5,259 nucleotides of DNA from Bdellovibrionales bacterium (GTDB taxonomy: Bacteria > Myxococcota > XYA12-FULL-58-9 > SYDY01): the NCBI GenBank assembly GCA_005801425.1, contig SYDY01000075.1, positions 1 through 5,259 on the forward strand, read 5' to 3'. Within the stretch, counting starts at the first letter, position 1. Each line of letters opens with the position of its first letter. Of this stretch, positions 1 to 5,259 are shown one piece after another. The position numbers were made by a program, and so were the translations under genes. The notes below the pieces were generated by a model that was not told the DNA's origin, made no database searches, and worked only from the letters and a program-made list of their open reading frames with translations.

Positions 1-710
1 ATCGCATCGCCATGATCTTTCAAGATCCCATGACATCACTCAATCCATTTTTAACGATTGAACGTCAACTTTCCGAAGTCCTCGAAGTCCATGAAAACAT
101 TTCCCATCAAAAAGCATGCGCACGTTCCGTGGAAATGCTTGAACGCGTAGGCATTCCCGATGCACCCGCACGCATCAAACAGTATCCCCACCAGTTTTCA
201 GGGGGTATGCGACAGCGGGTCATGATCGCCATGGCCTTGTTGTGCCGTCCTGCACTGCTTATTGCCGATGAACCCACGACCGCACTTGATGTCACCATTC
301 AAATTCAAATTTTGGATTTGCTCAGCGACTTACAACGGGACATGGGCACCGCCATTATTTTAATATCCCATGATCTTACTGTCGTGCGCGGCTACACCGA
401 TCGCGTTGCCATCATGTACGCAGGGCGTTTTGTCGAAACCGGCCCCACCCGCACTGTACTTTCATCACCAGAACACCCCTACACCTATGGTCTCTTGCAC
501 AGTGTACCGGATCTCACGCACACCAGCACCACGCTAACCCCTATCATGGGTGCACCCCCTCACTTGGGCTCACTGCCATCAGGCTGCGCCTTTGCAGCAC
601 GGTGCCCAAGACAAGCGCCTGCGTGCATCGCATCACTTCCTGCCTTGGTGGGCCCTCATCCACGCCAGGTACGTTGCATTGATCCCATCCAAAGCGGCAC
701 GACACCATGA
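1..710 (+). CDS. Oligopeptide/dipeptide ABC importer ATP-binding protein, DppD/OppD type (5' partial)
   Basis: This is an ATPase subunit of a peptide importer, acting at the cytoplasmic face of the inner membrane. The reading frame is open to the window edge; residues R-I-A precede the first visible ATG at 12, so that ATG is internal and Walker A lies outside the window. Numbering from that Met, the Q-loop is MIFQDPMTSLNP (Q4), the ABC signature FSGGMRQR is at 62-69, Walker B LLIADEP at 82-88 with catalytic E87, the D-loop TALD at 90-93 and the switch His at 120. The C-terminal region (about 155-222) is the oligopeptide-transporter extension, with cysteines at 192, 198, 205 and 222; related DppD proteins bind an Fe-S cluster through such cysteines. 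The stop overlaps the next gene's start by ATGA. The family is certain. The exact substrate (dipeptide, oligopeptide, nickel) cannot be told from the ATPase. Confidence 0.93.
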   Translation, partial: RIAMIFQDPMTSLNPFLTIERQLSEVLEVHENISHQKACARSVEMLERVGIPDAPARIKQYPHQFSGGMRQRVMIAMALLCRPALLIADEPTTALDVTIQIQILDLLSDLQRDMGTAIILISHDLTVVRGYTDRVAIMYAGRFVETGPTRTVLSSPEHPYTYGLLHSVPDLTHTSTTLTPIMGAPPHLGSLPSGCAFAARCPRQAPACIASLPALVGPHPRQVRCIDPIQSGTTP

Positions 711-1534
711 CCACACCCTTGCTCGAAGCACGCGATCTCACCGTTCACTTTCACAGCAAACATGGTCCACCCGTACGCGCTGTGCAGCATGTCACACTGA
801 GCGTCAATCAAGGTGAAACACTTGGGATCGTTGGCGAAAGTGGCTCAGGAAAATCAACACTGGGACGAGCACTCTTGCAATTGATCCGGCCAACATCCGG
901 GCAAGTGTGGTTTCAGGGCGAAGAACTCACAGGATATTGGCGGCGCCGGTTTGGTCGCTGGCGATGGGACAAACCATTGCGTGATCTGCGCCAACACATG
1001 CAGGTGATTTTTCAAGATCCCTATGCCAGCCTAGATCCACGCATGAATGTTTGTGATATTATCACCGAACCGTTAGTGATTTTTGGCAAGCCCACACACG
1101 ATGCCCGTCGAAAAAGTGCCCATGCATTGATGGAGCGTGTCGGACTTGATCCGCGTTATGCGCAGCGCTATCCCCACCAGTTTTCAGGCGGACAACGTCA
1201 ACGCATCGGTATTGCACGTGCACTGGCGCTTCAGCCCAAGTTGATTGTCTGTGATGAACCTCTGAGCGCACTTGATGTATCGATTCAGGCACAAATCATG
1301 CTGCTCATGCAAGAGCTCCAACGCGACTTTGGATTAACGTATATTTTTATTGCCCATGATCTCGCCTCGGTGCGCTATATGAGCAACCGCGTAGCTGTGA
1401 TGCATTTGGGCGAATTCGTTGAATACGGCAGCGTCGAAACCATTTACGATCATCCCCAACATTCCTATACACAAGCGCTTCTTAAAGCCGCGTCAGCACG
1501 AAACAGAACCACCACGCGCGACAGCTCGTATTGA
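707..1534 (+). CDS. Oligopeptide/dipeptide ABC importer ATP-binding protein, DppF/OppF type, short C-terminus
   Basis: This is the second ATPase of the peptide importer, expected to pair with the preceding DppD-like subunit. All motifs are intact in the 275 residues: Walker A GESGSGKST at 43-51, Q-loop IFQDP with Q103, signature FSGGQRQR at 159-166, Walker B LIVCDEP at 179-185 (E184), D-loop SALD at 187-190 and switch His at 217. Between Walker A and the Q-loop is a Trp/Arg-rich stretch (about 77-95). OppF/DppF proteins usually run to about 310-335 residues with a C-terminal Cys-containing extension. This one stops soon after the HSYTQALL segment, so that domain is missing. The ATG at 707 overlaps the upstream TGA and has no clear Shine-Dalgarno sequence, so translation is probably coupled to the upstream gene. 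The stop lies inside the -35 box of the tRNA promoter. Confidence 0.93.
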   Translation: MTTPLLEARDLTVHFHSKHGPPVRAVQHVTLSVNQGETLGIVGESGSGKSTLGRALLQLIRPTSGQVWFQGEELTGYWRRRFGRWRWDKPLRDLRQHMQVIFQDPYASLDPRMNVCDIITEPLVIFGKPTHDARRKSAHALMERVGLDPRYAQRYPHQFSGGQRQRIGIARALALQPKLIVCDEPLSALDVSIQAQIMLLMQELQRDFGLTYIFIAHDLASVRYMSNRVAVMHLGEFVEYGSVETIYDHPQHSYTQALLKAASARNRTTTRDSSY

Positions 1535-1559
1535 CGTCGCATGCCGCACCCGATATTCT
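1531..1559 (+). promoter_or_regulatory. Sigma70-type promoter for tRNA-Leu
   Basis: A -35 box TTGACG (1531-1536, 5 of 6 consensus bases) is separated by exactly 17 nt from a -10 box TATTCT (1554-1559, 4 of 6). The predicted start near 1566 would give a leader of only a few bases before the tRNA at 1571, as is usual for tRNA genes. The -35 box overlaps the TGA stop of the ABC ATPase gene. Position and spacing are seen in the sequence; activity is inferred. Confidence 0.65.
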
Positions 1560-1570
1560 TCCTGCAGATT

Positions 1571-1657
1571 GCCCGGATGGCGGAATTGGTAGACGCGCTA
1601 GGTTCAGGTCCTAGTGAGGGAAACTTCGTGGAGGTTCGAGTCCTCTTCCGGGCACCA
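1571..1657 (+). tRNA. tRNA-Leu (anticodon CAG)
   Basis: This is a class II tRNA reading CUG leucine codons. The acceptor stem GCCCGGA (1571-1577) pairs with TCCGGGC (1647-1653). It is followed by discriminator A1654 and an encoded CCA (1655-1657). The anticodon stem CTAGG/CCTAG (1598-1602/1610-1614) encloses loop TTCAGGT with anticodon CAG at 1605-1607. A long variable arm (about 1615-1629) is typical of leucine tRNAs. The T arm is GGAGG (1630-1634), loop TTCGAGT, CCTCT (1642-1646). The D-arm region carries the usual GG-TGGTAGAC-like sequence. It has its own promoter just upstream and a probable terminator downstream. No intron and no sign of integration-site duplication in the window. Confidence 0.97.
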
Positions 1658-1685
1658 TATTCCCAACGCACACAAGGTGCAGCGT

Positions 1686-1711
1686 AGGGGTGCTGCTTGC
1701 TGCGCCCTTTT
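1686..1711 (+). terminator. Probable intrinsic terminator after tRNA-Leu
   Basis: GGGTGC (1688-1693) pairs with GCGCCC (1702-1707), including one G-U pair, around an 8-nt loop, and TTTT (1708-1711) follows at once. A1686 and G1687 can extend the stem into the T run. It lies 30-50 bases past the tRNA 3' end and ahead of the peptidase start at 1736. A second pairing, GTAGGGG (1684-1690) with CCCCTAC (1716-1722), is mutually exclusive with it. The T run is short, so termination may be partial. Confidence 0.5.
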
Positions 1712-1726
1712 GCGGCCCCTACAATC

Positions 1727-1730
1727 AGGA
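1727..1730 (+). promoter_or_regulatory. Ribosome binding site supporting ATG 1736
   Basis: AGGA ends 5 nt before the ATG at 1736. This favours that start over the in-frame TTG at 1697, which falls inside the terminator-like hairpin even though an AGGGG (1686-1690) sits 6 nt upstream of it. Confidence 0.55.
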
Positions 1731-1735
1731 CAATC

Positions 1736-3073
1736 ATGAATCTTTTGATTTTTGCGGCCTTGGTCAGCAGTGTTGGAACCTTCGACACTTCAAAACTTAC
1801 AATTCCACACACAACCTTCACACTAGAAAGCAATGGTCTTCAAGTCGTTCTCGCCAAAGATCCACGTTTACCTATTGTCGCTGTCAATATTTGGTATCAC
1901 GTCGGTCCCATCAATGAATCCAAAGGGCGAACAGGATTTGCACATTTGTTTGAGCACCTGATGTTTCAAGGCTCAGAACATGTGGGTGACGATCTGCATT
2001 TCAAATTGCTCGAGTCTCGCGGCGCAAGTCTGGTGAATGGCACCACAGGCAACGATCGAACCAACTATTTTGAAACCGTGCCATCCAATGAACTTGAATT
2101 GGCGCTATGGCTCGAAAGCGATCGCATGGGCTATCTGCTTGGATCGCTCACCCAAGAGAAGCTCGACAATCAACGCAAGGTTGTTCAAAACGAACGACGA
2201 CAAAGCGTTGAAAATCAACCCTACGGTCCCAGCGAAGAACGTATGGTTGAGCTTTTGTATCCACCAGGACATCCCTACCATGGCAACGTCATCGGCTCGA
2301 TGGACGACCTCAATGCCGCAACATTGGATGACGTCAAAAACTTTTACAATGCCTACTACGCACCCGCCAATGCCACGCTTGTGATTGCAGGTGATTTTGA
2401 CGACCAACAGGCACGGGCCCTTGTTGCAAAATATTTTGGAACACTCTCCAAGCGTGTTGTGGCCGACAAATCAGCACAAATGACCCCAAAACCCGTTCTA
2501 CCTCTTCGTGAGGAAGTCCACGAACCTGTGGCACTCCCCAAAGTATCCATGGCATGGCTTACACCGTCGGCATTTGCACCCGGTGATGCGGCATGCGATG
2601 TGCTTGCTTTCATTTTGGGTGGTGGAAAATCAAGCCGTCTCTATCGACGGCTTGTGTACAATCTCCAAATTGCGCAAGCAGCGCATGCATCGCAAGCATC
2701 TTCACAACTTTCGTCCATGTTTGGGATCGACGTCATCGCACGTCCCGGAAGCAACATGGAAACCATTGAAAAAGAAGTGGGCAGCGTGATCGCAACCCTT
2801 GCGAATGAAGGACCCACGGAAATCGAACTTGAACAAGCCAAAAATGCGTTGGTGACCCATACGGTGTCTTCATTGCAACGCATTGGAGGATTTGGTGGTG
2901 TTGCCGATACACTGAATCGGTACAACCACTATCTTGGAACCACCGAATTTTTGCAAAAAGATATTGAACGCTACATCACACTCACGCAAAACGATATCAA
3001 ACAAGCTGCAGGAAAATATCTTTCACCAACAGATACCGCTGTGGTCGTTACCGTACCGGAGGTCGCCCAATGA
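1736..3073 (+). CDS. M16 family zinc metallopeptidase, catalytic subunit
   Basis: This is an insulinase/pitrilysin-type peptidase, expected to be exported and to cut peptides or unfolded proteins in the envelope. From the ATG at 1736 it has 445 residues. A hydrophobic N-terminus (about 1-14, then T-F-D) looks like a signal peptide, though it lacks basic residues. The inverted zinc motif H-L-F-E-H has H70, E73 and H74; the third ligand is E153 in VVQNERRQ. The second M16 domain follows from about residue 210, with GGGKSSRL at about 295-302. Where active M16 proteins have the substrate-binding Arg/Tyr pair, this protein has V307 and Q314. It overlaps the next M16 gene by ATGA, and that gene supplies the missing R/Y pair, which points to a heterodimer. 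A TTG at 1697 would add 13 residues with two Arg. Its length is normal for bacterial M16B subunits. Confidence 0.93.
   Translation: MNLLIFAALVSSVGTFDTSKLTIPHTTFTLESNGLQVVLAKDPRLPIVAVNIWYHVGPINESKGRTGFAHLFEHLMFQGSEHVGDDLHFKLLESRGASLVNGTTGNDRTNYFETVPSNELELALWLESDRMGYLLGSLTQEKLDNQRKVVQNERRQSVENQPYGPSEERMVELLYPPGHPYHGNVIGSMDDLNAATLDDVKNFYNAYYAPANATLVIAGDFDDQQARALVAKYFGTLSKRVVADKSAQMTPKPVLPLREEVHEPVALPKVSMAWLTPSAFAPGDAACDVLAFILGGGKSSRLYRRLVYNLQIAQAAHASQASSQLSSMFGIDVIARPGSNMETIEKEVGSVIATLANEGPTEIELEQAKNALVTHTVSSLQRIGGFGGVADTLNRYNHYLGTTEFLQKDIERYITLTQNDIKQAAGKYLSPTDTAVVVTVPEVAQ
3058..3062 (+). promoter_or_regulatory. Strong ribosome binding site for the second M16 gene
   Basis: GGAGG lies within the end of the upstream coding sequence and ends 7 nt before the ATG at 3070. 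With the ATGA overlap, this fixes the start and suggests the two peptidase subunits are made in similar amounts from one mRNA. Confidence 0.8.
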
Positions 3074-4470
3074 AACGATTCATCTTTTTATTGGCTGCAA
3101 TATGCACCGCATGCATCAGCAGCACCCCTGTTCCTTTGGTACGCACAACAATCCCTGCAACAGCGCCAGAACACCCACTGCAAGCACCTGTTCCTGAAAA
3201 GACAGTCATGCCCAACGGGCTCACCATGCTTTCGGTAACACGTGCAGGTCTTCCAATCACTCAGCTCGATATGGTCTTGCGTGTTGGCGCATTCAACGAC
3301 CCCGCTGAGAAACCTGGTCTCGCGGCGTTTACTGCGAGCATGTTAAACACCGGCACGACCACACGATCTGCAGCACAAATTGAAGATCTCATGGCCAAGT
3401 ATGGAAGCTCTCTCAACATCTCCATCGATGAAGACAGTACCACACTCTCTGCCACCGTACTGTCTGAATATGTGCCCGAGGTCATTGCGGTGATGGCCGA
3501 TGTGATCCAACATCCTGCTTTTGCAGCCGATGAAATCACCCGGATGCGCAAACAGCGTCTTGCAGAACTTGAACATTTAGAAGCGGATCCATCATCCAAG
3601 GCCGATGATGTTTTTCAACATACGGTCTACGGCAAACATCCCTACGCACATGCTGCCATCGGGAACAAAAAGGCCCTCGAGTCGATCACACGCAAGGATC
3701 TCGTTGGTTTTCATGCGCGATGGTTCACACCACAAGCCAGTGCGGTCATCGTGGTAAGCGATCTCTCAACTGGTCGCATTCAAGAATGGATGAACACCGC
3801 TTTTGGGCCGTGGCAGGGAAAAAATCTATTAGCACGCACGCTCATAGAGCAGCCCCCTCAAGCCAAGGAAGCACTCACAGTAATAGACAGGCCAGGTGCA
3901 GTGCAATCCCAAGTACGCATGGGACACATCGCGGTGCCACGCAATCATCCCGATTACTATCCCTTGCTCATTTGTAATGCGATTTTAGGTGGACTGTTTA
4001 ACAGCCGCATCAACATGAATCTTCGGGAAGACAAAGGATACACCTACGGCGCACGATCACAGTTTGACTTCAGAGTGGGCCCTGGACCTTTTGTGGTATC
4101 CACAGGCGTTCATACCGAAGTCACCGGCCCAGCACTGCGCGAAATTGTCAAAGAAATTGCACTGATCCGTACAGAAGCGGTTCATCCTGATGAATTACAA
4201 GCCGCCATCAAGCGATACAGTTTATCATTGCCAGGACAATTCCAAACGGTTGAACAAACGGCGAGCATGTTTGTGAATCTTTTCATTCACGATTTGCCAC
4301 TTGATTACTACAGTCATCTGCCAGCAGAACTTGCCAAGGTGACCGCCCAAGATGTTTTACGCGTTGCACGCGCACATCTTGATCCTGCCAAAATGACGGT
4401 GGTGATTGTTGGTGACAAAGCCAAAGTGGAAAAAACTATCGGTGCGCCGGTTTCATCAACAAAAATTTAA
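3070..4470 (+). CDS. M16 family peptidase-like protein, non-catalytic (R/Y) subunit, probable lipoprotein
   Basis: This is the partner subunit of the upstream M16 peptidase. It has 466 residues. The leader MKRFIFLLAAICTAC is a basic n-region plus hydrophobic core ending at C15, a likely lipidation site, although the -3 residue is Cys rather than Leu. A Pro/Thr-rich linker (about 17-45) precedes the first M16 domain. Where the zinc motif should be (GLAHxxEH in active members) it reads G83-L-A-A-F-T-A-S, so both His and the Glu are replaced. The second domain keeps LGGLFNSRINMNLREDKGYTYG with R319 and Y326, the pair that holds the substrate in M16 peptidases. A heterosubunit M16 enzyme with this division of labour is known from Sphingomonas, and mitochondrial processing peptidase works on the same principle. 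Export and surface or periplasmic anchoring are inferred. It is the last gene of the + strand unit, ending 8 bp before the inverted-repeat element. Confidence 0.92.
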   Translation: MKRFIFLLAAICTACISSTPVPLVRTTIPATAPEHPLQAPVPEKTVMPNGLTMLSVTRAGLPITQLDMVLRVGAFNDPAEKPGLAAFTASMLNTGTTTRSAAQIEDLMAKYGSSLNISIDEDSTTLSATVLSEYVPEVIAVMADVIQHPAFAADEITRMRKQRLAELEHLEADPSSKADDVFQHTVYGKHPYAHAAIGNKKALESITRKDLVGFHARWFTPQASAVIVVSDLSTGRIQEWMNTAFGPWQGKNLLARTLIEQPPQAKEALTVIDRPGAVQSQVRMGHIAVPRNHPDYYPLLICNAILGGLFNSRINMNLREDKGYTYGARSQFDFRVGPGPFVVSTGVHTEVTGPALREIVKEIALIRTEAVHPDELQAAIKRYSLSLPGQFQTVEQTASMFVNLFIHDLPLDYYSHLPAELAKVTAQDVLRVARAHLDPAKMTVVIVGDKAKVEKTIGAPVSSTKI

Positions 4471-4478
4471 AACTGCCC

Positions 4479-4656
4479 AGGGTCTGTCATCATTTACCAA
4501 CGCAGCGCCATTTGAGGCTATTTTTGGACCTCACGAGGAGTGTGGAGCCGCGCAGCGGCGACGGAGATGATACCTTGATATGTTGATCGCCGAGCGACAA
4601 AGTGAGGCGAAAAAAGAGACCAAATGGTGCGTGTTGGTTAAATGATGACAGACCCT
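4479..4656. repeat. 178-bp long inverted repeat element (MITE-like or giant hairpin)
   Basis: The ends are an 18-bp perfect inverted repeat, starting AGGGTCTGTCATC (4479-4496 against 4639-4656). Pairing goes on inward: CCAAC 4497-4501 with GTTGG 4633-4637, then GCCATTTG-type sequence 4507-4514 with 4621-4628. That makes arms of 36 nt with two single-base bulges and two G-U pairs. Further in, TTTTT 4521-4525 faces an A run (4611-4615), and CCTCAC 4529-4534 faces GTGAGG 4602-4607. The central 67 nt hold a small hairpin GCCGC-GCA-GCGGC (4547-4559). No target-site duplication is visible and no ORF inside is convincing. It accounts for the whole gap between the convergent gene sets. It could be a non-autonomous mobile element, a bidirectional terminator, or both; the family is not recognised. 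Confidence 0.85.
4547..4559. other. Apical GC-rich hairpin inside the inverted repeat
   Basis: GCCGC (4547-4551) and GCGGC (4555-4559) form a 5-bp stem with a GCA triloop. An alternative 6-bp pairing, CGGCGA (4556-4561) with TCGCCG (4587-4592), uses some of the same bases, so the tip of the element can fold in two ways. Confidence 0.5.
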
Positions 4657-5047
4657 AATGTCCATGAAGATGAAGTAAACGATCTGGGCCTTGAAACTGC
4701 TTGAGTGCATCAAACGTCATCGACTGCCATTTTAATTTTTGGCTATAAATTAATGTAAATGGGATCATTTTGTGGTCCAGTCGCCTGATCATACGCATGA
4801 CGGCAACAATGGTTGAAGAATTAAAATGATCCAACTTTGTAAAATCAAAAACAACTGACTTTTTTGAAGAGATGGCTCTTTCTTCGATCGCTGTAAAAAA
4901 AGAACCCAACTCATTGCTTGGATCCCGCATAGAAGCGCGACCAAGCCAATGAACACGTATTATTTCACCACTCTGATCTTGGCATTCTTCAACATGAAGG
5001 GTAAGAAGATCGTTCTTAAAATCCTGTAGAACCATCATGAACCCCAT
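4655..5047 (-). CDS. STAS/SiaC-like putative regulatory phosphoprotein
   Basis: A 130-residue soluble protein with no signal peptide or membrane segment. The core SVVFDFTKLDHFNSSTIVAV (64-83) matches the central strand, loop and helix of STAS domains, with N76-S77-S78-T79 where anti-sigma-factor antagonists (D-S-S-G) and SiaC-type proteins (N-T-S) carry the phosphorylated residue. The first half (VHWLGRASMRDPSNELGSFF, 32-51) has the strand-then-helix pattern seen in SiaC-like proteins, and the size also fits. The role is inferred: a phosphorylatable switch protein controlled by the ATPase/kinase encoded 6 nt upstream. The start is uncertain. ATG codons at 5047, 5038 and 5035 are all in frame; a GAGG (5049-5052) is too close to the first and about 10 nt from the second. 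The TAG stop (4655-4657) uses the terminal bases of the inverted repeat. Confidence 0.7.
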   Translation of the reverse strand: MGFMMVLQDFKNDLLTLHVEECQDQSGEIIRVHWLGRASMRDPSNELGSFFTAIEERAISSKKSVVFDFTKLDHFNSSTIVAVMRMIRRLDHKMIPFTLIYSQKLKWQSMTFDALKQFQGPDRLLHLHGH

Positions 5048-5053
5048 ACCTCA

Positions 5054-5259
5054 TCAAATCGAGGGCTGCATAAATTTTGTACGCGCACGAACTGCCAATG
5101 TGCAATCGTCCGTCATGTGGACATCGAGATGGCAGTTGCCTTCGTATGCAATACGAACCAAGCCAAGTCCACTTTCTTTGACATTGGTGGCATCATTGGC
5201 AATCGCACAAATACGTGCCTGATACGCCGATTTTGCATCTGGGGCAAGCGGCAGGCTGG
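5054..5259 (-). CDS. Probable GHKL-type ATPase/kinase, C-terminal fragment (5' partial)
   Basis: The last 67 codons of a minus-strand gene that runs out of the window at the right edge. It ends in two tandem TGA codons (5051-5056). The visible segment is an amphipathic stretch (AYQARICAIANDA), then KESGLGLVRIAYEG, followed by two short strands ending LAVRARTKF. A glycine-rich SGLGL followed by a helix and beta strands is what the end of a GHKL (histidine kinase-like) ATPase domain looks like, as in SiaB-type kinases and anti-sigma factor kinases. The N- and G1-boxes would be upstream and cannot be checked. The close spacing to the STAS/SiaC-like gene suggests an operon in which this protein phosphorylates or binds that one. 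The assignment is tentative; that the frame is coding is supported by the tight junction and plausible protein composition. Confidence 0.55.
   Translation of the reverse strand, partial: SLPLAPDAKSAYQARICAIANDATNVKESGLGLVRIAYEGNCHLDVHMTDDCTLAVRARTKFMQPSI

Noticed and set aside
1571-1657. tRNA-Leu as an integration site for a mobile element
   Set aside because: No repeat of the tRNA 3' end is seen elsewhere in the window and no integrase or phage-like gene is present; the downstream M16 genes look like ordinary chromosome.
1697-1725. TTGCTG (1697-1702), 17 nt, TACAAT (1720-1725) as a promoter for the M16 operon
   Set aside because: The -10 is good but the -35 matches only three bases. The predicted start near 1732 would leave out the AGGA ribosome site and lies only 4 nt before the ATG. 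Possible as a leaderless promoter, but not strong enough to list.
1465-1833. 122-codon minus-strand ORF across the tRNA
   Set aside because: It runs antisense through the tRNA-Leu gene and into both flanking genes, so it is a chance open frame.
3048-3599. Minus-strand ORFs of 70-112 codons antisense to the second M16 gene
   Set aside because: They mirror the codon structure of the strongly supported + strand gene; no start context or homology pattern supports them.
4479-4656. CRISPR or REP-type short repeat array
   Set aside because: There is one long inverted repeat, not spaced direct repeats, so it does not fit a CRISPR array.
4531-4713. 60-codon minus-strand ORF across the inverted repeat
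   Set aside because: Most of it lies within the inverted repeat and it overlaps the end of the STAS-like gene in another frame. No ribosome site or recognisable protein features.
5037-5222. 61-codon + strand ORF near the right edge
   Set aside because: It is antisense to the well-supported minus-strand frame encoding the ATPase-like C-terminus and has no protein features of its own.

Overview
The window reads as a compact stretch of bacterial chromosome, most likely from a Gram-negative (diderm) organism. Two secreted M16-type peptidases form an operon, one of them with a lipoprotein-like leader. An oligopeptide ABC importer and a small signalling module flank them. Base composition is close to balanced, genes are tightly packed, and two gene pairs overlap by ATGA. 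The mix of genes would suit a deltaproteobacterial or myxococcal-like lineage, but nothing here fixes the taxon and that placement is a weak inference.

Left third (1-1534, + strand): the 3' part of a DppD/OppD-type ATPase gene, cut by the window edge, followed with a 4-bp overlap by a DppF/OppF-type ATPase gene. Together these are the two nucleotide-binding subunits of a di/oligopeptide importer, whose binding protein and permeases should lie upstream. The second ATPase is short and lacks the C-terminal cysteine domain that the first one has.

Transition (1531-1735): a sigma70-like promoter overlaps the stop codon of the second ATPase gene and is placed to transcribe a tRNA-Leu(CAG) gene with an encoded CCA end. 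A GC-rich hairpin followed by TTTT lies downstream and looks like the tRNA terminator. A competing hairpin shares its bases.

Middle (1736-4470, + strand): two overlapping genes for M16 (insulinase/pitrilysin-type) proteins. The first keeps the zinc site HxxEH...E but has lost the R/Y pair. The second, a probable lipoprotein, keeps R/Y but has lost the zinc site. They look like the two halves of one heterodimeric envelope peptidase. Peptides released there could be substrates for the neighbouring importer, which is inference from context only.

Right end (4479-5259): a 178-bp near-perfect inverted repeat (MITE-like or giant hairpin) fills the gap between the convergent gene sets. On the minus strand lies a two-gene unit: the C-terminal end of a probable GHKL-type ATPase/kinase followed after 6 nt by a 130-residue STAS/SiaC-like protein with an N-S-S-T phosphoacceptor-like site. 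This resembles a partner-switching (SiaB/SiaC or anti-sigma/antagonist type) module. The inverted repeat and this small module are the least explained parts of the window.
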